From contig JAPTHN010000008.1 in the NCBI GenBank assembly GCA_026936325.1, positions 52,803,706 to 52,867,705 of the forward strand: a DNA stretch of 64,000 nucleotides, read 5' to 3'. This document shows, piece after piece, positions 46,065 to 58,300 of the stretch. The position numbers and the translations under genes are program-made. Origin of the DNA: Platynereis dumerilii (taxonomy: Eukaryota; Annelida; Polychaeta; Phyllodocida; Nereididae). The notes beneath the pieces are model-generated. The model was not told the DNA's origin. It ran no database searches and saw only the letters and a list, made by a program, of their open reading frames with translations. How positions within the stretch are numbered: the stretch's first letter is position 1; each line of letters begins with the position of its first letter.

Positions 46065-47484
46065 AAACAACAAATCTTCCAGATTTTTGAAGGGTTGATA
46101 TAACATGAAATACCGTTGATACATGAAAATAAATGACAGGGAAGGAATAATTGTGGTCAAAATGAGTTAGTAACATAATCCATGTTGGGAAAATACCCAC
46201 GATGGGTAATCTAGACTTCGATTTGAATGGGACACCAATTTTTTCTAGATTTGTGAATATTTTTCTTTATAAAAGACCTATAGCGCTGAAATTTTAAGGG
46301 GTAGAAGGCAGAGGATACATATGTTGGATGCACAATTTCATTTGTCTCACCAATGCTTGATTTGGACCCAATCTGGAAATATCACAATCTTGGAATTTTG
46401 ACAATTTCTTAACGTTTTGAAATTTTTGGACTGTGTGATTATTAGAAACCACTTTCAATGAACTGAAAAGTACACCAAAGAAGATATTATTCAAATGGCA
46501 TCATCGTTCTGGCTGGAAATTGACTATATCGTTCGCTATCAACTGTTAATCACAGCAAAACAATGTTTTGTTTACCATGATAGCGGATCACACACCAAAC
46601 ATATACAAAGTCTCTTTTAGTCAGGCCTATGTGTGATACACTTGCAAGGATGACTTTTTGCAATACTTTCTATGAATCCATTCATGAATTCAGTGATTTA
46701 TATTTTTTTCGCTGCCATCAATTGGAGTACTAAATTAACACCGTTGTGATGTGACAAACAGTCAATATTAGCGAGCGATCAAATTTTTTTTCAGTGGAAG
46801 GCCATGGTTCGTTTTGGAAGAACTGTTGAAGCATAGGCGTATAGGAGGGGGGCAGGGGGGGCGATCGCCCCCCCCCAAAAGTTTGGGAAACAGTAAGATT
46901 CGGGCAAAAAGGCAAAAAAATTTGGACAGATGATTAAGTAAAAACTACTGAAAATTAATGATTTACATGCAATTTAATTTGAAATGGTATGAAATCTAGA
47001 TCTTGAAATTCGGGCAAATGTCGCTCGCCCCCCAAAAATTGCACGCACCATACGCCTATGTGTTCATGGGTGTACTTTTCAGTACGTAAAAGTGGTTCTG
47101 ATGTTTACATTATCCAAAAATTTTCAAATTTCAAGAAATTGTCAAAATTCTAGGATCTCGATTTTTCTGAATTGCATCAAAATCAAGCATCATTGGCGCC
47201 AAATGAAATTGTACATCCAAGATATGCATCCTCTAACTTTTATCCCTTAAAATGTCAGAATTTAAGTCCCTTTAGAAAGAAAGAAAATCTCAAATCACGA
47301 CAAAATAGGGTGTGCCATTCAGATCATAGTCCTGATTACCCCTAGAGGGTATTATTTATAAACTATGTTACTAACTCATTTTGACCCTAATTATTCTTTT
47401 GGTGACAGTTATTTTCATGTATCAACAATATTTCATGTGATTTCAACCCTTCAAAAATCTGGAATATTTGTTGGTTTTTTATTA
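46065..47484. mobile_element. large foldback element with ~420-bp inverted arms
   Basis: The arms 46065-46490 and 47064-47484 are inverted copies (AGATTTTTGAAGGGTTGA, GTCAAAATGAGTTAGTAACA, CTGAAAAGTACACC), about 80% identical by eye. The loop of ~570 bp holds another small element (46832-47061). No coding sequence. Confidence 0.8.
46832..47061. mobile_element. small MITE nested in the foldback loop
   Basis: The ends CATAGGCGTATAGGAG and, inverted, CATAGGCGTATGGTGCGTGC. Next to the left end lies the palindrome GGGGGGCGATCGCCCCCC. Target duplication unclear. Confidence 0.65.
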
Positions 47485-48368
47485 TTTCCATAATTGAGCC
47501 CAGTTTTCAAGATTTCACCTATTTCATAAAATGTTCTCTTTGTGATGTTGAATGGACTCATATTTATCTAGAAAAATTGTTGGAAGTCTGTTTGAAGCTC
47601 CCATTTATGAAATGGTGTTGCCAAATTTCTGCTCACTTTTTCACATGTGCCTTTATTCCATATTTATGGACAAGAGTGTACAGATAGTGGATGGTGAGGA
47701 TACCAATATTGAGTTTCATTGGCCAAAGCAGTAATATTGGTTGAGGCCAAACGCCGAGACCAATATTACTTGCTGAGGCCAATAAAACTCAACATTAGTT
47801 GACTCAACACCCACTATTTGTTACATTCTGCACCAACATTTTTAGACTTATACATTTCTTTTTTAATAAGTAAGTAAGCATTAAGCAAGCTGATTCCACT
47901 TGTTTCATTTGAAATCTAACTCTTTTTTTCCCATTAATGACATTGGTCAAATTTATTTATAAAATGATAGATTTACATTTCAAGAAGTTCAATTTCCTCC
48001 TGGCCAGGCCTTCCCTTAAGTAATAGGCAATTAAGTTCATAGTTACTGCTAAGAGCATAGGGGCACGCCAACATGACTCTCCACACACAAATAACACTTT
48101 TAAGAGACCGATACCATTATTTATAGGTGTGTCATGTGACAGATCTCCTGCTACATGATTGGCCTAACATTTTGGATGCAGAATATATAATTATGTAGTG
48201 CAATTATGTAGTGCAAAAAGCTGTTCATTCTCTTAACAATAGTTGCAAATTAAGATATATAATTATGTAGTACAAACATCTGTCCATTCATCTATGCTTC
48301 CTGTTTGGAAGTTTTTGGCATTTTGTCTTTTGCATGTTTCAATTTTGTCTGTTGGAAAGTTGGTGTAT
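47485..48368. other. intergenic DNA with an imperfect hairpin
   Basis: 47697-47806 folds on itself: AATATTGAGTTTCATTGGCC pairs with GGCCAATAAAACTCAACATT, and inside it AGTAATATTGGTT pairs with ACCAATATTACT. No gene recognised. Two near-identical phrases (TATAATTATGTAGTGCAA/TACAAA) lie near 48185 and 48255. Confidence 0.5.
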
Positions 48369-48769
48369 CTCGTTTAGAGATATAACAGATGCTCAAAGTT
48401 ATAAAATGACAAAGGCACAGACATTCTGGCCAAATGCCATTAAATCTATAATTATTGCTTGACGTATAGAAGAGTTAATTGCTGGTGCTAATAATTGCAA
48501 AAGAACACAGCTCACTGATCTTCCATTCCATAGCCTTTTGTTCCCGTCACACCTAATGTAATTCCCATTGGATAGGGATGGTAGATAAGACCTCCCTGAC
48601 GGTATTTCAGCCGGTTGCTGGGCCGCACCCTTGGACAATTGTTTTTATGAGCAAAATTCAAAAAGGTCAAGAGGCAATTTCCATAAATGGCTATATCTTG
48701 CCTTCTAATTGACATAGAGACTTGATTATTTTGTCAAACAATAAAACATCTGTTATATCTCAAAACGAG
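48369..48769. mobile_element. 401-bp TIR-flanked unit carrying a copy of the GPCR TM4 exon
   Basis: The 23-bp inverted repeats CTCGTTT(A/T)GAGATATAACA plus GATG stand at 48369-48391 and 48747-48769. Between them, 48392-48573 is about 80% identical to 57199-57388, that is, part of an intron and of the TM4 exon of the adjacent receptor. The exon copy reads PMGITLGVTGTKGYGMEDQ against [18 protein letters not shown] and keeps a GTGAGC donor, but it lies downstream of the gene's stop codon. The gene's TGA lies within the right repeat. No clear target duplication was seen. Confidence 0.7.
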
Positions 48770-49325
48770 GTTCCAGCAAAATTATCATTCTTCCGCCAGA
48801 CTAATTTTAACATTTCTCTCCTGGTAGCCTGGGAGCCGCTTGTGGTGCTGGGATTGCCCATTCGTGATGAAATGCCCTGGCGAACCTGAGGATGACAGAA
48901 AATTTGCTTGAGTTAACTTCATAAAAACTACTATAAACAGAAATGGGAATATAAGGAGTTAATGCCAAAGTTACATACCTTCTTGTTCAAGACACAGTGG
49001 AAGATAAAGATGAAAAATCCCTGTTAAGAAAAAAAGTATATCATTTCAAAATATTCAGAACAAAGGAGTTTAATGAAAAAGATCAGAAATAGCAAGCATG
49101 AGAGTTCTTGCACACCTGCAAGGAATTTGCAATGGCAAAAACATATTGGAAAATGACGGTTTCTTCATTAACAGAGAGCAAACCAAAGATCCACCCCACT
49201 CCCAGTAAAGGTAAGATGACCATGATGTTCCAAATGACGGCTCTCACTTGGCTTCTTTCTTTGAGCTGATTGGATTTTGATGTGGCTGCGATGTGAAGTA
49301 CTTTAACAAACACTGCCAAGTTGGC
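48760..49325 (-). CDS. TM5-TM7 and tail exons of the adhesion GPCR
   Basis: 49116-49325 reads [70 protein letters not shown]. 48979-49020 reads [14 protein letters not shown]. 48760-48885 reads [40 protein letters not shown] and F, then stop. The last four codons and the stop fall within the right inverted repeat of the unit at 48369-48769. So that insertion may have supplied the present C-terminus. Confidence 0.92.
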
Positions 49326-52300
49326 CTGCAAAAGGAGGAAAAAATGGTTTCACCAATATTGTAATTCAGCTATTGCATGATACCATTTGCAGTTCATATT
49401 ACTAACTGCCACGTTGGCCTGCAAAAGGAGGAAGAGATTGTTATACCAATAATGTAATTTAGCTATTGCATGATACCATCCAATTGCAGTTCATATTACT
49501 AACTGCCACGTTGGCCTGCAAAAGGAGGAAGAAATTGTTAAACCAATAATGTAATTCAGCTATTGCATGATACCATTTGCAGTTCATATTACTAACTGCC
49601 ACGTTGGCCTGCAAAAGGAGGAAGAAATTGTTATACCAATAATGTAATTTAGCTATTGCATGATACCATCCAATTGTAGTTCATATTACTAACTGCCACA
49701 TTGGCCTGCAAAAGGAGGAAGAAATTGTTATACCAATAATGTAATTTAGCTATTGCATGATATCATCCAGTTTCAGTTCATATTACTAATGCCACATAGG
49801 CCTGCAAAAGGAGGAAGAAATTGTTATACCAATAATGTAATTCAGCTATTGCATGATACCATCCAATTGCAGTTCATATTACTAACTACCACGTTGGCCT
49901 GCAAAAGGAGGAAGAAATTGTTATACCAATAATGTAATTTAGCTATTGCATGATACCATCCAATTGCAGTTCATATTACTAACTGCCACATTGGCCTGCA
50001 AAAGGAGGAAGAAATTGTTATACCAATAATGTAATTCAGCTATTGCATGATACTATTTGCAGTTCATATTACTAACTGCCACATTGGCCTGCAAAAGGAG
50101 GAAGAAATTGTTATACCAATAATGTAATTTAGCTATTGCATGATACCATCCAATTGCAGTTCATATTACTAACTGCCACATTGGCCTGCAAAAGGAGGAA
50201 GAAATTGTTATACCAATAATGTAATTCAGCTATTGCATGATACTTTTTGCAGTTCATATTACTAACTACCACGTTGGCCTGCAAAAGGAGGAAGAAATTG
50301 TTATACCGATAATGTAATTCAGCTATTGCATGATACCATCCAAATGCAGTTCATATTACCAACTGCCACATTGGCCTGCAAAAGGAGGAAGAATTAGTTA
50401 TAACAATAATGTACTTCAGCTATTCATATTGTACTAATGCTCTAAACAGGTTTTTGGATAATGAAGATCTGTACTGTCTGTCTAAAAGTAATAATTGTGA
50501 TGTTGATTTCACTTATCAAAGTAAAGGTTCAGGTGTGAGGTCCTTGATTGATCATTTTATAATAAGTCAATCACTTAACATGCAAATCCTCGATTATGGA
50601 ACTGTTGATGGTGCAGATAATTTTTCAGACCGCATGGGTGTTAAGTGTACAATGAAGTTTGATATTGAATATTCTATGCCTGACACTTCTAATAATAATT
50701 GTAAACCAGAAGTTTTGAATTGGAGTCGTGCAACGGCAAATCACATTGAGAAATATAGCAATGAATTGGATGGACTGTTAAAGGGTGTGTTCACACCAAG
50801 GGCCGCAATTGCTTGTGAAAACAAATTTTGTGATAAACATGGTGCTGATTTGTGTAAATTTCATGATGATATCATTAGCTGCTTGATTGGAGCTAGTAGA
50901 AAGTGTATACCTATTTATAATAATACTAGTAAACATAAAATTGTTCCAGGTTGGAATGACTGTGTCAAAAAGTATTTTAAAAGTAGCCTGTTTTGGCATA
51001 ATAGGTGGGTTGAGAATGGAAGACCTCAGCAAGGTATTATTGCAGAGTTGAGGAAAAGTACTCGCTCTAAGTATCATTCAGCCCGTAAAATGGTCTTAAA
51101 GACAGAAGCTGAGATATGATGTGACAAAATGGCTGAAGCTGTAGCAGCTAAGTCTATCAAAGATATGTATAGGCATGCTCGGTCATTTAAGAGGGGGAAG
51201 ACCTCATGCCCTGGTAAAGTTGGCAATATAACTGGAGAATCAAATATTGCCAATCATTTTGCTAGCAAATTTGAAGATTTGTATAATAGTGTATCTTTTG
51301 ACCATGATGAGATGAATGATCTTAAAATAGAGATTGATGGTTTGTTAAGTTTAATTGTTGAGTTGATGGTAGCTGTGTACATGATGCTCATGATTTTTCA
51401 TGTAATGACATTAGCAAATGTATCAAATGTTTAAAGCAAGATAAAAGAGATGGTAATAGAGATCTTGTTACTAATCACATCATATATGGTTGTCATAGAC
51501 TGAATGTAATGTTAGCGTTGTTATTCTCTGCTATTGTAAAGCATGGTGTTACACCAAGTGACATGTTGAATGGTACCATGGTTCCAATACCTAAAGGTAG
51601 ATGGGCCAACTTGACAATGTCTGAAAATTTCAGGGCTATTACTCTTGGTAGCATACTCTGTAAATTGTTGGATACTATAATTTTGTCGAAAGAAAGAGAT
51701 AGGCTAGTCACGAGTGATTTGCAATTTGGTTACAAAAGTGGTTCTTCCACTACTGTTTGTACATCTATGGTAATTGAAACTGTCTCCTATTTTGTGAGCA
51801 ATGGTTCTACTGCTAGACGCGAGTAAAGCATTTGATAGAGTTAGTTATTGTAAGCTTTTCCGGTTGTTAATAGATAGAGGTGTTTGTCCTGTTTATTGCA
51901 GGTTCCTTTTAAACATGTATGTAAATCAAAAGTTGTGTGTAAAATGGGAAAATACTCTTTCAGATAAATTTGGAGTTTCTAATGGTGTTAAACAAGGGGG
52001 TGTCATTTCCCCAATTCTTTTCTGTATATATATGGATGGTCTACTTAACGAGTTAAAGAACAGTAATGTTGGTTGTTATATGGGTGATGTTTATGCTGGC
52101 GCATTTGGATACGCAGATGATATTAAGTTACTGGCACCCAGTGTCAATACGTTAAGAGTTATGGTAGAAATTTGTGAAAATTATGCCAAAAGGTTTAATA
52201 TCTTGTTCAATGGTAAAAAAAGTGAGCTCATTATATACAAATCTAAGAAGAGTGAACCACCTGATCCTGGAATGTTTGTTAATAATTTGAGAGTTCCTAG

Positions 52301-55300
52301 AAAATCGAATGTTACCTATCTGGGTCATGATTTAAGTGAAGATATATATTCATTTAGTACAGACAAGTGTGTGTCTGACTTTAATCGTCAGTGTAATATA
52401 TTCTATGCTGATTTTAAAAATGCAAACTCGTTTATACGTAATGAATTATTTCACAAGTATTGTACTGCATTTTATTGCAAAATATTTATTGTGCGTGGCG
52501 GATTGCTGTACGTAAAGTCTGGCGTGTGCCAAATATAACTCATTGTAATTTATTGCCATATTTGGCTGGTTGTATTGATATAAAATTATGGTTTGCTAGA
52601 AGAAGTATTAATTTTATCAAGAATATATGTAAGTCAGATAATACTGTTGTCAGAACTATTGCTAATATGGGTCTACATGGAAGTTACTCTATTATTGGTG
52701 GAAACAAAAGATATTTAGAAAATTTTTTTGATTTTAGTGTAAACAATGTGAACAAAAGTTGGTCTAATATGAATAATGATGAACTTGCAAGGATTGCACA
52801 ACAGGTCAAGGAGGTTTGCTTTATAAGAGATCATTGTGTTGATGATGGCATCCTCACTTACCAAGAATGCAAAGACATAATTACGCTTTTATGCACAAGG
52901 TAAATTTTATTTATTTTTTATTTTCTTGTGCTCTGTCTTTTAATCTAATTTTCTTTTATCATACTTATCTTAAAAATGTACATCTTTTTTGGATGTGAAT
53001 AAAGAATTTCAAACAAACAAACTATTTGCAGTTCATATTACTAACTACCACGTTGGCCTGCAAAAGGAGGAAGAAATTGTTATACCAATATTGTAATTCA
53101 GCTATTGCATTATACTATTTGCAGTTCATATTACCAACTACCACATTGGCCTGCAAAAGGAGGAAGAAATTGTTATACCAATAATGTAATTTAGCTATTG
53201 CATGATACCATCCAATTGCAGTTCATATTACTAACTACCACATTGGCCTGCAAAAGGAGGAAGAAATTGTTATACCAATAATGTAATTCAGCTATTGCAT
53301 GATGCTATCCAATTGCAGTTCATATTACTAACTGCCACATTGGCCTGCAAAAGGAGGAAGAAATTGTTATACCAATAATGTAATTCAGCTATTGCATGAT
53401 ACTATTTGCAGTTCATATTACCAACTACCACATTGGCCTGCAAAAGGAGGAAGAAATTGTTATACCAGTAATGTAATTCAGCTATTGCATGATACCATCC
53501 AATTGCAGTTCATATTACTAACTGCCACATTGGCCTGCAAAAGGAGGAAGAAATTGTTATACCAAAAATGTAATTCAGCTATTGCATGATACTATTTGCA
53601 GTTCATATTACTAACTACCACGCTGGCCTGCAAAAGGAGGAAGAAATTGTTATACCAATATTGTAATTCAGCTATTGCATGATACTATTTGCAGTTCATA
53701 TTACCAACTACCACATTTGCCTGCAAAAGGAGGAAGAAATTGTTATACCAATAATGTAATTCAGCTATTGCATGATACCAACCAATTGCAGTTCATATTA
53801 CTAACTACCACATTGGCCTGCAAAAGGAGGAAGAAATTGTTATACCAATAATGTAATTCAGCTATTGCATGATACTATTTGCAGTTCATATTACTAACTA
53901 CCACATTGGCCTGCAAACGGAGGAAGAAATTGTTATACCAATAATGTAATTCAGCTATTGCATTATACTATTTGCAGTTCATATTACAAACTGCCACATT
54001 GGCCTGCAAAAGGAGGAAGAATTAGTTATACCAATAATGTAATTTAGCTATTGCATGATACCATCCAATTGCAGTTCATATTACTAACTGCCACATTGGC
54101 CTGCAAAAGGAGGAAGAAATTGTTATACCAATAATGTAATTTAGCTATTGCATGATACTATTTGCAGTTCATATTACTAACTACCACGTTGGCCTGCAAA
54201 AGGAGGAAGAAATTGTTATACCAATAATGTAATTCAGCCATTGCATGATACCATCCAATTGCAGTTCATATTACTAACTGCCACATAGGCCTGCAAAAGG
54301 AGGAAGAAATTGTTATACCAATAATGTAATTCAGATATTGCATGATACTATTTGCAGTTCATATTACTAACTACCACGTTGGCCTGCAAAAGGAGGAAGA
54401 AATTGTTATACCAATAATGTAATTCAGCTATAGCATGATACCATCCAATTGCAGTTCATATTACCAACTGCCACATTGGCCTGCAAAAGGAGGAAGAATT
54501 AGTTATAACAATAATGTAATTCAGCTATTGCATGATACTATTTGCAGTTGTTATTACTAACTGCCATGTTGGCCTGCGAAAGGAGGAAGAAATTGTTATA
54601 CCAATAATGTAATTCAGCTATTGCATGATACTATTTGCAGTTCATATTACCAACTGCCACATTGGCCTGCAAAAGGAGGAATAAATTGTTATACCAATAA
54701 TGTAATTCAGCTATTGCATGATACTATTTGCAGTTCATATTACCAACTGCCACATTGGCCTGCAAAAGGAGGAAGAATTAGTTATAACAATAATGTAATT
54801 TAGCTATTGCATGATACTATTTGCAGTTCATATTACAAACTGCCACATTGGCCTGCAAAAGGAGGAAGAATTAGTTATACCAATAATGTAATTTAGCTAT
54901 TGCATGATACCATCCAATTGCAGTTCATATTACTAACTGCCACATTGGCCTGCAAAAGGAGGAAGAAATTGTTATACCAATAATGTAATTTAGCTATTGC
55001 ATGATACTATTTGCAGTTCATATTACTAACTACCACGTTGGCCTGCAAAAGGAGGAAGAAATTGTTATACCAATAATGTAATTCAGCCATTGCATGATAC
55101 CATCCAATTGCAGTTCATATTACTAACTGCCACATAGGCCTGCAAAAGGAGGAAGAAATTGTTATACCAATAATGTAATTCAGATATTGCATGATACTAT
55201 TTGCAGTTCATATTACTAACTACCACGTTGGCCTGCAAAAGGAGGAAGAAATTGTTATACCAATAATGTAATTCAGCTATAGCATGATACCATCCAATTG

Positions 55301-58300
55301 CAGTTCATATTACTAACTGCCACATTGGCCTGCAAAAGGAGGAAGAATTAGTTATAACAATAATGTAATTCAGCTATTGCATGATACTATTTGCAGTTGT
55401 TATTACTAACTGCCATGTTGGCCTGCGAAAGGAGGAAGAAATTGTTATACCAATAATGTAATTCAGCTATTGCATGATACTATTTGCAGTTCATATTACC
55501 AACTGCCACATTGGCCTGCAAAAGGAGGAATAAATTGTTATACCAATAATGTAATTCAGCTATTGCATGATACTATTTGCAGTTCATATTACCAACTGCC
55601 ACATTGGCCTGCAAAAGGAGGAAGAATTAGTTATAACAATAATGTAATTTAGCTATTGCATGATACTATTTGCAGTTCATATTACTAACTACCACGTTGG
55701 CCTGCAAAAGGAGGAAGAAATTGTTATACCAATAATGTAATTCAGCTATTGCATGATACTATTTGCAGTTCATATAACCAACTGCCACATTGGCCTGCAA
55801 AATGAGGAAGAAATTGTTATACCAATAATGTATTTTAGCTATTGCATGATACCATCCAATTGCAGTTCATATTACTAACTACCACGTTGGCCTGCAAAAG
55901 GAGGAAGAAATTGTTATACCAATAATGTAATTTAGCTATTGCATGATACTATTTGCAGTTCATATTACTAACTGCCACATTGGCCTGCAAAAGGAGGAAG
56001 AAATTGTTATACCAATAATGTAATTCAGCTATTGCATGATACCATCCAATTGCAGTTCATATTACTAACTGCCACATTGGCCTGCAAAAGGAGGAAGAAT
56101 TAGTTATAACAATAATGTAATTCAGCTATTGCATGATACTATTTGCAGTTGTTATTACTAACTGCCATGTTGGCCTGCGAAAGGAGGAAGAAATTGTTAT
56201 ACCAATAATGTAATTCAGCTATTGCATGATACTATTTGCAGTTCATATTACCAACTGCCACATTGGCCTGCAAAAGGAGGAATAAATTGTTATACCAATA
56301 ATGTAATTCAGCTATTGCATGATACTATTTGCAGTTCATATTACCAACTGCCACATTGGCCTGCAAAAGGAGGAAGAATTAGTTATAACAATAATGTAAT
56401 TTAGCTATTGCATGATACTATTTGCAGTTCATATTACTAACTACCACGTTGGCCTGCAAAAGGAGGAAGAAATTGTTATACCAATAATGTAATTCAGCTA
56501 TTGCATGATACTATTTGCAGTTCATATAACCAACTGCCACATTGGCCTGCAAAATGAGGAAGAAATTGTTATACCAATAATGTATTTTAGCTATTGCATG
56601 ATACCATCCAATTGCAGTTCATATTACTAACTACCACGTTGGCCTGCAAAAGGAGGAAGAAATTGTTATACCAATAATGTAATTTAGCTATTGCATGATA
56701 CTATTTGCAGTTCATATTACTAACTGCCACATTGGCCTGCAAAAGGAGGAAGAAATTGTTATACCAATAATGTAATTCAGCTATTGCATGATACTATTTG
56801 CAGTTCATATTACTAACTGCCACATTGGCCTGCAAAAGGAGGAAGAAATTGTTATACCAATAATGTATTTTAGCTATTGCATGATACCATCCAATTGCAG
56901 TTCATATTACTAACTGCCAGGTTGGCCTGCAAAAGGAAGAAGAAATTGTTACACCAATAATGTAATTCAGCTATTGCGTGATACCATCCAATTGCAGTTG
57001 ATATTACTAACTGCCAGGTTGGCCTGCAAAAGAAGGATAAAATTGTAGGACAAATAGTGTAATTCAGCTATTTTGCATTCATTTTACTTAAGCTATTGTT
57101 TGAAAACAAGTACTTACAACAATGATTGCAGCCATGGGTGCAATAAAGGCTGCATAAAGACTATTACTTCTTTCTAGCCAGCAACTGAAAATTGTTAAAA
57201 GTTATGAAATGACAAAGACACAGACATACTGGCCAAATACCATAATATCTATAATTATATAATGCTCAACTTATAGAACAGTTGAATATTTAATTGCTGG
57301 TGCTAATAATTGCAAAAGAACACAGCTTACTAATCTTCTGTTCCATAGCCTTCTGTTCCAATCATTCCTAATGTAATCCCCACTACAACAGCTGGAAATA
57401 CTGAAATTGTGACTAATATCATTTCAATTTTGACATCGGCAATGAAAGATGCAAAGGGGTAGGAGATTGTTTCTAGACTGCACATCACATATTTTGAACT
57501 TAAAGTCACTTATATTGGTAAAATAAACTATTTCTGGTTGCGAATTAATTTACAAATTTATATTATACCATTATTTGTTAAATGCTACTTACACCAAGCT
57601 ATGACCAACAGAAGAACAGTCTCTCTAAATCGCTTGACATGGAAGACGTAAACGACATTAAGAATGAGCATGACTCCATCCGCAAGCATCAACATGAATG
57701 CCACCAGCCAGAAGTAGTGAAGAAGGACCGCTACTGACGTACATGCCAGCTATGAGAAAGAAAAAAGAAATTTTAAAGAGGGGCTGCCAGTGTTGTGCAT
57801 GCAAGCCCTGGAATAACAGTAACTTGTGTTTTTTGTGGGATAAAACGTTCAGTGACAGTGATTGCCTATTGTTGATGAATCTAGCACGGTGCTTGATCAT
57901 GAATTTGTCGAGAATTATTTCTCAGATATTTGAAAGATTCCAGATAAGAAAGACAAAAAAGTGATTATGATCAGTGGCGATTGCATAGGAAGGGGGAGGA
58001 TTCAGAGGACTATGGTCACCCCCTCACCCCAGACCACTGAGATGGAATAACATTGTGAAGAAAACGAGGGGAAATGCGGGCCCATGAATGACGAAACGAC
58101 ACCACCCCAGCATTCCCTCTCCCTGAACTGCACTGCTGGATCGACCACTGATGATCATTGTAAAAATAGCAAAACAGAAAAAAACAACAAATAGAGATAA
58201 GACTTGCCTTATTCTGAACTTTTTCAATTCCAGTCAAAAACAGCACATTTGCTATTATGAGCACTGCACACAAATTGAGATAAACAATTGCATGCTGAGA

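Noticed and set aside
48499-48573. Real TM4 exon of a second receptor
   Set aside because: It lies downstream of the stop codon, no acceptor or flanking receptor exons exist, and inverted repeats enclose it.
54621-56404. Repeated 60-residue open frame (54621, 55470, 56222)
   Set aside because: It is a translation of the minisatellite, on the strand opposite to the gene, and repeats only because the blocks were duplicated.
49309-57075. CRISPR-like array
   Set aside because: Units are contiguous with no unique spacers, and the setting is a eukaryotic intron. It is a minisatellite.
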